NCBI GenBank assembly: GCA_034698045.1
Contig: JAQGAU010000048.1
Span: forward strand, 1-49,085
Origin: Paramacrobiotus richtersi
Taxonomy: Eukaryota > Tardigrada > Eutardigrada > Parachela > Macrobiotidae
Length of the DNA: 49,085 bases
Direction of reading: 5' to 3'
Of the stretch, positions 24,307-34,064 are shown piece after piece. The notes beneath the pieces were generated by a model. It saw nothing but the letters and a program-made list of their open reading frames with translations. It was not told the origin of the DNA and did no database searches. Numbering within the stretch: position 1 is the first letter of the stretch; every line of letters begins with the position of its first letter. A program made the position numbers and the translations under genes.

Positions 24307-24342
24307 GCCTTCGGCTACGCGTTATTAGGGTTCCTTGAGATC
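24307..24342 (+). repeat. CCTTCGGC repeat, copy 3
   Basis: It reads CCTTCGGCTACGCG, then TTAGGGTTCCTTGAGATC. It is a diverged direct copy of the repeat at 23804-23836, and both continue into TTGAGATC. Confidence 0.7.
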
Positions 24343-26449
24343 TTTTACTCAAAAACAATCCGAAAGCATTCTATTCAGCCTATTTCGCGTTAAAAGGGTT
24401 TGGTCAACCATCCCATTCCGCGAGCGCGGTTCTTCGTTATTTCTTTCTTCAGTCGGCTTGGGCATAAGTCACAGAATTTTCTGGACATTCTTTGGGAAAA
24501 AACAGTAAAAACTTTTGTCGCACGTTTGAAGTACCTAATCATTTTGCTAGACATTTCTCTGTTGTTCCAGCTTCTGAGGAGACGAGCTTACACGGAAAAA
24601 CAGTTCGCTATTTCGCTCTGTTTGCAGTAAAAATCTCCCGTTGGGATAATTTACGGTGCTCTTTCGCTCAGCTCCACGACGTTTTCAAACGATTTAGTCC
24701 GCCACCATTGTTCCATACTGTTCCTCTTTTGGTTTCACTTATAGACCAGGCAGTGATTCACTGTCGGATTTTTGTTAAACGAAAATTGTGCGGGATGAGG
24801 TTTACACTAGCTGCACTTGCTGCTTGTTAAGTGTGCTTTGCTCCCTGGCATTTTAATTGGTTTAATTTGTGGCTGGGGTGCAGTCTCTTCATTTTATGAC
24901 CTATCTAATTTCACAATAGATTTCAAATCAAAAACATCCATGTCGAGCGGTATATATAAAAATCGGACATTTTTTGGTCGACTGGTTTTTGATTGGTAAA
25001 AGAGCATTCACGTCCACGATATTATTTGCCGATCATGACATGCCTTTCTACATGTATTTGGCATGATATTTGGTTTTGGAAGATTGTGGAGTCTCTAATG
25101 CAGTCGAATTTAATACGTCTTGGTAACCTCGTTTTGAGTGTGGGGACACTTGTTCTCAGTTGTGGTTTCCGATTAGTTTGGGGTCGGTAATGTCAAATTA
25201 GGGGTGGCCGAGCTTCCCGGTAGATCCAGATTCTGCAGTTAGATGTTTCATTTCGTTCTCTTACACTTCTTATTTGAATTAATAAACAGGTGAATACGAA
25301 TATGGAACTTTAATTTTGAAATGATTTATTGTTGAGCAACTGCATTTTTATTAGGTTAGTTTGAAGGTGACCTTGTAGATTTTGCACATAAGCCGTTATC
25401 ACCTGTGCCGGTAAAAAGTATTTTTCAAAAATGTCATGTCAACCCCTTTTTGACCATCGGGAGTCTAATGGTGTGGTCATTTTTTGCTGACTCGCTATCG
25501 TTTTCGGGTTTTCTTTGATATGGGGCGGCCACGCGTATTAGAGATCTTGAGTTAGATACTGAATGATTTTGTGGATTGCCGTCCCTATATTGCAGCCATA
25601 ACGGTTCGCTCCTGAATGGAACAAAGAAAATTAATCAGTACTAAACAGCATTAACCAAGAATAATCATTTTCATTAACAACAGATATGTGCCGAAAAAAT
25701 GTATCATCCCGAGGCAGTGCGTACTCCTAGTTTGTGTTTGCTCGCAGAGTCTAATGCAACTGTACGCTTCGGTGCAGTTATGTGAATTAAGATGAGTTAC
25801 AGCTGTTCCAACGTTAATGAAAGTACGCTATGTAGTATGCCGGTCCCTATAGCTATAATTATGCGACCGTGGACAAAGATCCATCCGGCTACCTATAACG
25901 ACGGTCGAGCCTCAAGAGCAAGCGTGTAGTTTTGATAGAATTTAAAGAGGAATTGTTTGTGAGGAAATTATAAGCGTAGCTTTGCTGCAGAACGCAGAGG
26001 TGAAAAAGACAATTTTGATTACGGAACCTCAAAGTACAGTGGAGGGCAGCTGTTCGCAGACTTCTGGAAAATTTGTCTGTCCTCGATGACCACGAAAAAA
26101 GCGTACTGACACTTTCCACTCCTTATCGATATTTGCAATATTTCAAAAGTTACGATAAATACATGCGTAATGTAACAGCATTCCAGATTGTTTACATTTT
26201 GCTTGCGATTCATTTCTCTGTTAACTGATGCTCAGCGGTGGTTGTTTATTGCTGGCAGACCCAATCTGTGAACGGTTTTCTGGATAACCCCCAAAGCACC
26301 GGTGTGGCCTGTCATGAAAGAAAATTAAATTAAACATATAATAAATAATATTATTAAATAGTTATAATAATAATTAATAAAACCAAATAAAACTAAATGA
26401 CGCTGAACAGTATTAAATAGTTTTCTGGTGTTTGGCTCCGGTCTCCCGA
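24343..26449. other. Non-coding stretch
   Basis: No gene could be supported. A frame at 24817-24999 starts with a hydrophobic leader (LLPGILIGLICGWG) that resembles a signal peptide, but no continuation was found. 26320-26400 is very AT-rich. Confidence 0.35.
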
Positions 26450-27806
26450 GTGCAGCCTTCGGCGAGTGCTCTTGCCTAGTTACTGTTTGCACAACAGCGG
26501 TATCGAACTGTTAGCATTTCGGGTAATACATGTAGTTACTGCTAGCGTATAAATCATGCTTAACCGTTAGCATTTCGCGCAGTCGATAGTGTTATTATGA
26601 ATATTTTGCTTAAGCCCTAGCTTTTCAAGTTATCGCTAAAAACATCATAAAGATTCTGCTTAAACGCTAGCATTCCGGATAGCTTATTGCCTGCATATAC
26701 AAAAACATCACCCCTACCGTTAGAATTTCGCATAATCGCTAGCGTTAGCACAGACATTCTGCTTCAGTGGAAGCAATTTGCGTATTCGCTACTGCTGCCA
26801 TTTCACCTAACCGCTAGCATTTCGGGTATGGTTACTTCTACCTTATATATCATGCTTACACGTAAGCATTTCGCGTGATCGATTGTGCTACCATAAACAT
26901 TTTGCTTAGGACCTAGCATTTCGAGCAATCGCCGCTGTCACTGTTTTCCTTAACGGTTAATATTTTCCGTGATTGTTCCTGTTTGCACAACAGTTTTGCA
27001 CAACTGTCAGCATTTTGGGTAATAGTTAATGCTAGCACGTACATTACGCTTGTGCGTTAGCGTTTCGCTTGAGCGGTAGCTTTTCGCCTGATCGCTGTTG
27101 TTACCATTTTACCATTTACCGTTGAACGTTAGGATTTTGCGTAATTTTTGCCATATGCGTAAGAGTTTTGTTTAACCGTTAGCCTTCAAGGCAGTCGATA
27201 CTGTCAGCATATACATTACGCTTACGCGTTAGCATTTCGTGTAATCGAACGTGTTAACACTCCAGTTACGCGTATGCATTGTACATAATCGCTACTGTAT
27301 GCATAAACATTTTGGTCAATCAACAGCATTTCGCGTAATCGCTGCTGTTATCATAAACATTCTGTCTAAGCGCAAGCATCTCACCTACCCACTACTGTTA
27401 GCATACAGTAGAGTCCATGCCTTTGACTTTCTGCTTAAGCGCAAACACTTAGCGTATTTGCCACTGTTATCATAAACATTCTGCTTAAGCGGAAGCATTT
27501 CGCGTATTCAAGTTACCATTCCACCTAACCGTTAGAGTTTTGGGTAAGCGCTACTGCTAGCATATTCAACCTGATTATACGTTAGGAGTTCGCATAAGAC
27601 CGAGTGTTATCATGTTATTATGATAAGAATTAGCATTCGGCGCGATTGATAGTTATCATAGAGATTCTGCTTAATGCCAGCATTTCGGACAGCGTTACTC
27701 TAGCACATACATGATGCTGAACCGTTTGCATTTCACCTATTCGTTTCTCCTAGCATAAATATTTAGCCTGAGCGTTAGCATCGCGTGTGCGTAACAGCTG
27801 GCATAA
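26450..27806 (+). repeat. Minisatellite 2, units of about 50-56 bases, first block
   Basis: About 25 diverged units follow the pattern CGTTAGCATTTCGCGTAATC, GCTACTGTTAGCATAAACAT and TCTGCTTAAG. The array continues at 28323-28917 and beyond the MULE at 40901-40995. Confidence 0.88.
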
Positions 27807-27813
27807 TTATTTA

Positions 27814-28315
27814 ATATACCTAATCCTCACAATTGTAATTTTATAATAAAAACACAAATTTGCACTGCATCTGTGCAAGACACAAATCTACCCGAAAAGA
27901 GGAACACTGGAAACGTCATTTTGTACTTGTTGATATCATTCGGTATAATCCTGTAAAAAAACTTATTAGTTTTAATCTTGCCGTGCCACTACAGAAAGAT
28001 TCACTGAATGATACGACACCGACACGACTGTTGACAATTATTGTGTACACATGAAGCTTAAATTTCCCAAGACTTGACATGTCAGTTGGTACATTGTGCA
28101 TTGCCTCAACATTGCGCGAACATTCCTAACAGCAAGGCAAGTATGCACTTCGCTGGCATGGCTAGAAATATGCTTAGAATACTCTGGATGCCCATGGCCA
28201 AGTTTTATCCTGACATGACCAGGTTTTAGACTTTGGGCTACCCAGATTTTCGGTGACCATGCCCAACGGGCATGTCCAACGGGCAGGGCCATGCCCATGT
28301 TTTAGACCCTGCCGT
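27814..28315. mobile_element. Possible small insertion inside minisatellite 2
   Basis: About 500 bases of unrelated sequence interrupt the array. TTATTTA is present on both sides (27807-27813 and 28316-28322), which may be a 7-base target duplication. Near its right end are short repeats of CATGCCCAACGGGC type. No inverted ends or coding region were seen, so the class is unknown. Confidence 0.35.
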
Positions 28316-28322
28316 TTATTTA

Positions 28323-28917
28323 TACATTAGCATTTCGCGCAATCGCTACCGCCATCATAAACATTTTGCTTTAGCTCTAGCATTTTGCGTGATAGCAAGT
28401 GTCGGTATTTCGCTTAATCGTCAGCACTTTCCGCAGTTGTTACTGTTACCATTTCGCTTAATCGTTAGCATTTTGCGTAATTGCTGCGGTTTGCATAAAA
28501 TTGTTGCTTGCTCGTCAGCGTTTCGGGTAAACGCTACTGCCAGCAAATACAATATGTTCATACGTTAGAATTAACGTAATCGCTAGTGTTATCGTAAACA
28601 CTGTGCCCAAGCTGTACTTTGCGTGAAGTAGCACTTTGCGTGTTAGCTACCGTTATTACTGCATAACGATTCTGGTTGAACACTAGCATTTCACTGCGTA
28701 ATCGCCACTGTTACCATTTCGCTTAGCCGTTAGGATTGTGCGTAATTGTTACTGTTTGCATAAACATTTTGCTTGAACGCTAGGATTTTGCGTAATCGTT
28801 ACTGCCGGCAGACACGTTATCGTTTTTAAATTTTTGCTTAACCGTTCGCATTTCGCACAATCGCTGCTGTTGTCATAAACATTCTGCTTAAGCCCTAGCA
28901 TCTTGTTTGATAGCTAG
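28323..28917 (+). repeat. Minisatellite 2, second block
   Basis: The same AGCATTTCG...GCTTAA units continue for about 11 copies up to the left end of the MULE. The last 9 bases, GATAGCTAG (28909-28917), are the target duplication. Confidence 0.88.
28909..28917. other. Left 9-base target site duplication of the MULE
   Basis: GATAGCTAG is identical to 40901-40909. Nine bases is the standard duplication length for Mutator-like elements. Confidence 0.93.
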
Positions 28918-29040
28918 GGCCCGCGCTGAAGGCCGGACTCGGACTCGGACTCGGACCGCTCAAACTCGGACTTGGACCCCTTAAACTCGGACTCTGACTC
29001 CTCAAAGTCGGACTTTGACCAGTACTATGGAAATTTCGTT
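28918..29040 (+). repeat. Left terminal inverted repeat of the MULE
   Basis: It starts GGCCCGCGCTGAAGGC and then carries runs of GGACTC separated by GCTCAAACTC-like words. It is inverted relative to 40760-40900. Confidence 0.9.
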
Positions 29041-29061
29041 TTGATCCCATTCCAGTAACTC

Positions 29062-29352
29062 TCACGTGAAGGAGAACGCTACAGTCTCGCTGCCCGCACA
29101 GTCCCCTTCGCAATAAAGCGCCTTCTCATGGACATGCTCGCATCCGTTTGCTGCATACCCCGAAATCCGAATCGGTTTGTCATAGTCGTAGAGCACCCTG
29201 GAAAACAGGTCACTGTCATGTGACGACTTCCTGGCATGTTGAAACGAGTATATCTCCGACAAAGAATAGTGTCCTGATTGACTGGGGGAGAGGTTGTAGC
29301 GGACACCGTACCGATGTATCCACAGCGAACTATGGATTTCGTCCAGAACGCG
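29062..29352 (-). pseudogene. Coding-like fragment next to the left MULE end
   Basis: This open frame of about 96 codons begins immediately inside the terminal repeat. Its sequence reads like real protein (FSRVLYDYDKPIRISGYAAN, then HVHEKALYCEGDC) with a small Cys cluster at the end. Just upstream, another frame gives ENCVIFECAFWTK, which suggests a frame break. MULEs often capture host gene pieces close to their ends, so a captured fragment is one explanation. The source gene is not recognised. Confidence 0.35.
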
Positions 29353-29359
29353 CATTCAA

Positions 29360-31056
29360 ATATGACGCAGTTCTCGTTGTGGTATGCACCGCGTTTCGCA
29401 AGATGACATGCGTTGACTTAATTAAAAATGCCTGTACACTGTATTAGAAACAGGGAAACTGATTACTAATTACCGTTAACAGAATATTATGTCTACTTTG
29501 GGCAGCCAGAATAGCTAGGGTAATTGGCTGTCACATATCTCAGGAGTGTAAATTTGTGTGGACATTATCAGGAGCCAGGGCATTATGGACTGGAACAAAA
29601 TTAAGACACACGTCAGAGCAGCAATTAGGTACTTATCGTGGTGTTCCACATTACGGTGGTGCATAAAGCCGCGTCGCACGGATGGAGAATAAAAACGCTT
29701 TTTGCAAATACAAATCTTCTGTCTTCGATTACTAGAGATACAGCGACAGATAGCATTCAGCGCGACGGCAGTTTATATTATGACTTTCAACATCAGTTCC
29801 TTGACAGGAAGTTACATTTCTAAAATGCTTCCAGGTACTTCGTGGTACAGAATTAAACGTGCATACGCAAGTACGCCTGACGGTATGCCACCCGTAAGAA
29901 TGCAAAATAAGCGCAATTGCTTAGATTTGCAGAGTTCACGATTTTCTAATATTTTCTTTTTGCGGCTCAGTCAATGTTCTCCGGTGTGTTTGTGGATTAA
30001 ATAACTTGACCACCGAACTTGCTTGAGCATAACTCGTGGCCGATTGTACGACTACGCACATTCTTACAGCACAAACCAGAACGGGTTACGTACACCGCAT
30101 ACCTGTCTGTTGCGCATGGTATTCAATTACCATCTTGCTATGACAGTACCTTTTGATTTTAAAAATCTGTCTATGTGCGGTAGAATTTATGCGGTAGACT
30201 TCATTATCGTACGTCCGTTAGTTCGCGGTATGCATTACGTGCATTGTCATGCGAGCAAGCTCTTTCATAAAAATTTAATGTTGTTAACAAAATGTTAATT
30301 GTTAATAAAATGTCAGCTGTTGCCACATGGTTCAGTGTGGTGTCGCCAACCATCCTCTGAACGGCAAAACCATCGAACTTTAATGGAAAACATTAGTGTG
30401 GTTGTATCGGTGTTGTTCGTTCTTATTCGCAGTTCTTCTTGAACTTTTGCGCTTTTTTGGGGAACTTCAGTGGATGTAAACTACTAAGTACCGTTAGCTC
30501 TATAGTACTATGTATGCCAACTTGAATGCATGTTCTGCTCAGTCAGGTAGCATGCGGACCAGAGAAGTCTTTTGAATAATATTTCGATGTCGTCCAGTAA
30601 CTGCGGCCCGGCTTGTGTGTACGGTACCGACAATTATGGGCTTACTTAATTGGCGGATTTCAGAGTGCTGACCTTGATTCACTCAATCCGTGCGTGAGCA
30701 AAAGCTACGAAAGCACTGACTATGTACTTTGCACTTTGCGATTAAGCACCAATAAAGACCAGAAGACTAATGATCTTACACGTATTTCGACAAAACAAAG
30801 GAAAGTAAGACGCCCAGCTTTATGCAGATACCATTCGCACTGCTTGCAGAATAACTGAATGTTTACCAGTGCAGTGCATACTGCGCAGACAACTATTATG
30901 TCTACAAATGTGGAATGTGTAATGTGTAAATAACGCGCGTAATGTCACTGTAGCACGAGATGATTCTACGGTCTGGTTATATCGAGCGCTAGGAAGCAAT
31001 CAACTGGAAACGTGCATCAGTGAGTGACTGTATGCTGGAACACAAAGTCAAACTTG
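29360..31056. other. Inner left part of the MULE, no gene recognised
   Basis: Only short frames are present (30023-30298 and 30613-30858 on the plus strand), none with a known domain. Confidence 0.4.
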
Positions 31057-31065
31057 TAAGCAACG
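31057..31065. other. Left 9-base target duplication of the nested element
   Basis: TAAGCAACG is identical to 32114-32122. A following G on both sides makes the boundary ambiguous by one base. Confidence 0.9.
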
Positions 31066-31210
31066 GGCTATATATGTACATCATCAGTCAGCAATGCTGG
31101 TCAGCACTCATCACTCAGCACTCAGTACTCAGCAGTCAGCAATGGTGGTCAGCACTCATCAACTGAGGGTCAGCGCTCATTAATGACGGCCAATGCTCAC
31201 TAACGATGGC
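31066..31210 (+). repeat. Left terminal inverted repeat of the nested element
   Basis: It starts GGCTATATATGTACATCATC and pairs with the complement of 31975-32113 along almost its whole length. Confidence 0.92.
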
Positions 31211-31974
31211 TAGTACTGATCGCTAACAGTCAGAAGCCAACTCTGTTTAGTGGGTTTAGAGGTGAAGATTGATAATGTCCATACTTCTCTTGAATAACCA
31301 CTCGCGATCAACCAACGTTCATTCATCATTAGTAGTAATTTTGTAAACTGCTGAACCAACGGTGTTCACTGTTTGTATATTTGTCTGCGGATCTGCAGAC
31401 ATATTTTTTGGTTCTCTGCAGTGCTGCGTCCTTCTCATCCTGACAGGTGCTCGGGACTTGGGAACCTCGTAACAGTCTACCGAACGTTTGCACAGTCTAC
31501 GAATCATCGATAAAAAGATCTGCATAATCTTGTTTTGCTTAGGCAGTGTAGTGCCCAAGCAAATGTTAGAGACCGCTGTTCGACCTGTTATGGTCAAACG
31601 TCAATGAAAAGCAAACCATCATCACTTACAAAATGTACACACACCTATTCCAAGTCTTATGGGTCGCACACATCACTGTAAAGATCCGGCCACTAGTGTG
31701 ACATACACCGTTATCAGAAACCCAGATTTAGACTTAAAGTACTTTCTACTCAGTTGCATTACTACTGCTGGAGACTTCCCAGTAATGACGTGCGGGACGT
31801 ACCATATTTTAACATTAGGGAGTGCCATGTTTAAAATCGGTCACAGACTCACAGGTCGGCCTTACATAATGCTCATTGGCCAATTGTAATGATCAGACGA
31901 AAGATTCGAAGAATGATCGCTGGTGATTTCAGGGCAGTGGGAACATTACCAGCTTTTTGCCGCTGCAGCAATTG

Positions 31975-32113
31975 AACCGGAGCCATCGCTAACGAGTATG
32001 AACCATCACTTGATGAGTGCTGACCCTCAGCTGATGAGTGCTGACCACCATTGCTGACTGCTGAGTGATGAGTGCTGACCAGCATTGCTGACTGATGAGG
32101 TACATATATAGCC
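31975..32113 (-). repeat. Right terminal inverted repeat of the nested element
   Basis: Read on the minus strand it starts GGCTATATATGTACCTCATC and continues through CAGCAATGGTGGTCAGCACT, matching the left end. Confidence 0.92.
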
Positions 32114-32122
32114 TAAGCAACG
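32114..32122. other. Right 9-base target duplication of the nested element
   Basis: TAAGCAACG follows the right terminal repeat directly and equals 31057-31065. Confidence 0.9.
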
Positions 32123-33976
32123 GACCAGTGAAAACGGGCTGCATCATCGGCGATTCGACAGTTCTGTAGTGTCGAAACACGCTAGGACCATACTGGCCAG
32201 CCTGACGCCGTTGTGCGCTGAGAATCAATAACCTCTCGAACTTTTTGGCATGTTTTGACTTTTGAATGAACTCTAATACCACAATATGATATGCTACGCA
32301 ACGAATCAAGCAAGACGAGCCATGACAAAAAAGGTTTTTTGTTGGGGAATGTTTAATCTGGTGCGCCCGATATGCAGGGGTTAAATGCGGTCCTCGCCGA
32401 CTGGTAGCATCAGAAACCGCACAGTCCGTCATACAAATCAGACGAACACTTGAGTTCTTATAAAAAGAACTGTTGCTCACTGCTTTTTCAACGCTTTCCA
32501 GAGCCTTAATTTTTGACTGACGTAGACGATCCGGAAGAATTATTGTTAGCAGTTAGCAATGGATGACTCGTGGGATTCGGTAGGGGAATCTTTGTGACTC
32601 CCGTATCAACCATAAGGGAAACGTAATCTCTGTTGTGTTGTTAGCGAGACTGTGGAAGCGGCTTACCGGAAAGTAGTGAAAAGACGCTTTCTCCGGAAGG
32701 GAATCAACAGCCTTTGTGGTATGTCGGCAAATTCATGTAGCATTTTTTAAATACGCCCTCCTCAAGTTAGTTACTTGTTTTTTTGCTCTGCAACATAAAA
32801 CTATTTTCTACTGTCTTATGCAATCGTGCATATGGCGTGATCCGTACACCACAAACTTTATGGAAGCATTTTTTAGGGCTGTATTCCTCGTTTTCTACCC
32901 TATTCCGTCAGTATACTTCTGGTATTCTTCTAACTGGTTAATTTTTCTGTAGTTTAGTCCATTTTTAATGTAGAATACGAACGGAATGCGGGACGAATAT
33001 AGCAGAATATATACAGAATGCTAACGCACCGAAGTTTTCTATTACATTGAAAAACTGATTATGATATTCCGCACGTATTATTATGGTTTAAATTTCGTAG
33101 TTTATTGATGTTTTCTTAGTTGTTTAGTTGGGACTGTAGAATACACACGGAATACAGACATATTATTCTCTGTACAAGCCGAATATGAACAGAATACGAG
33201 GACTACGTACAGAATGCGAACGCATATCCGTATTCTTCATAACTAGTACTGGTATTCCGTACCTATTCTCCCTTAACTGCCAGTATTCCATATATGTTAT
33301 TGTACTCCTTCTCTATTTGGTAGCATTTTTAATTATCGAATCTGGTATTGTGTGCGTATTCTTCGTATTCTGCCCGCTTCAAACAGTGTTACACTTGTAT
33401 TTCACTAGTGTTAATTTCTTGGTTGATTTGTTTTTTACTTTATTATTCTTGTACTGTAAATTTTGTCTACGTCTTAGTTTAGGTCACAGTTATCGTCTTG
33501 GTTTACGGTGCTCTAAAGTCTGCATGAAGACAGTTTGACATAACAAAGCAATGTTTACGGGTCACTTTGCAGAGCGAAGTTATTACTTCGACAAGATATT
33601 TGCTTATCAAGCGTAAACTGTTTCAATTCCTAGTTGCAGACTTCACAGTAAATCAACGTCATTTTAAGCATTATGGTAGCTCTATACTTGTGCTGTTTTC
33701 GATCTAAAGGTGGCTTGTACTGTAAGGACAGTCACAAGGATTTTATACTGCGAAGTGCGAGATGGACACATCTGGTTAGGGTAGTTATCGCAGCAGTCGT
33801 ACAACAAATACGTAGGTTGCAAACATAAAACTATACACAAGCACTGTATTTTTGTATAATTGTGAGCAGTTCGCATGGATGTGGGCGTTACAATAGGGTA
33901 AACCGCATCGTAACTGAAGAACGATAAAGTTAGTTATGTAAAACTTTCAATGTATGGTGACCCTTAGAAACTTATG
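32123..33976. other. MULE interior with GAATAC-type repeats
   Basis: No gene was recognised. Between about 32870 and 33330, words such as AGAATACGAACGGAATGCG and TACAGAATGCGAACGCA occur on one side and inverted forms (GTATTCCGTA, CTGGTATTCTTC) on the other, giving weak foldback structure. Confidence 0.45.
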
Positions 33977-33985
33977 TATATAAAG
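33977..33985 (+). promoter_or_regulatory. Candidate TATA box of the MULE transposase gene
   Basis: TATATAAAG lies 88 bases upstream of the chosen ATG at 34065, a reasonable distance for a promoter with a short 5' leader. CTTTCGATGTATGG-like words occur on both sides of it. Confidence 0.45.
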
Positions 33986-34064
33986 TGACCCGTCAAAGCT
34001 CTTTCGATGTATGGATGTGAGTCGTGACGTCGAAAGATCTATCTACGTGAAATTAACTTGAGGT

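Larger units (their letters stand above)
31066..32113. mobile_element. Nested non-autonomous MULE-like element, 1,048 bases
   Basis: Its inverted termini start GGCTATATATGTAC and run for about 130-150 bases, with many TCAGCA and CAGTCAGCAATG words. The left copy has about 14 extra bases (an added CACTCAGTACTCAG-like unit). The 9-base target duplication is perfect. The centre (31210-31975) has only short frames and no transposase, so the element would depend on a protein supplied from elsewhere. Its tips differ from the host MULE beyond GGC, so it belongs to another subfamily. Confidence 0.92.

Noticed and set aside
26450..28917. Repeats with regular spacing resembling a CRISPR array
   Set aside because: Units are adjacent, diverged along their full length and have no unique spacers. 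The DNA is clearly eukaryotic.
31319..31597. Minus-strand frame of 92 codons inside the nested element as a transposase
   Set aside because: No DDE, zinc-binding or MULE motif is present and the composition is not protein-like.
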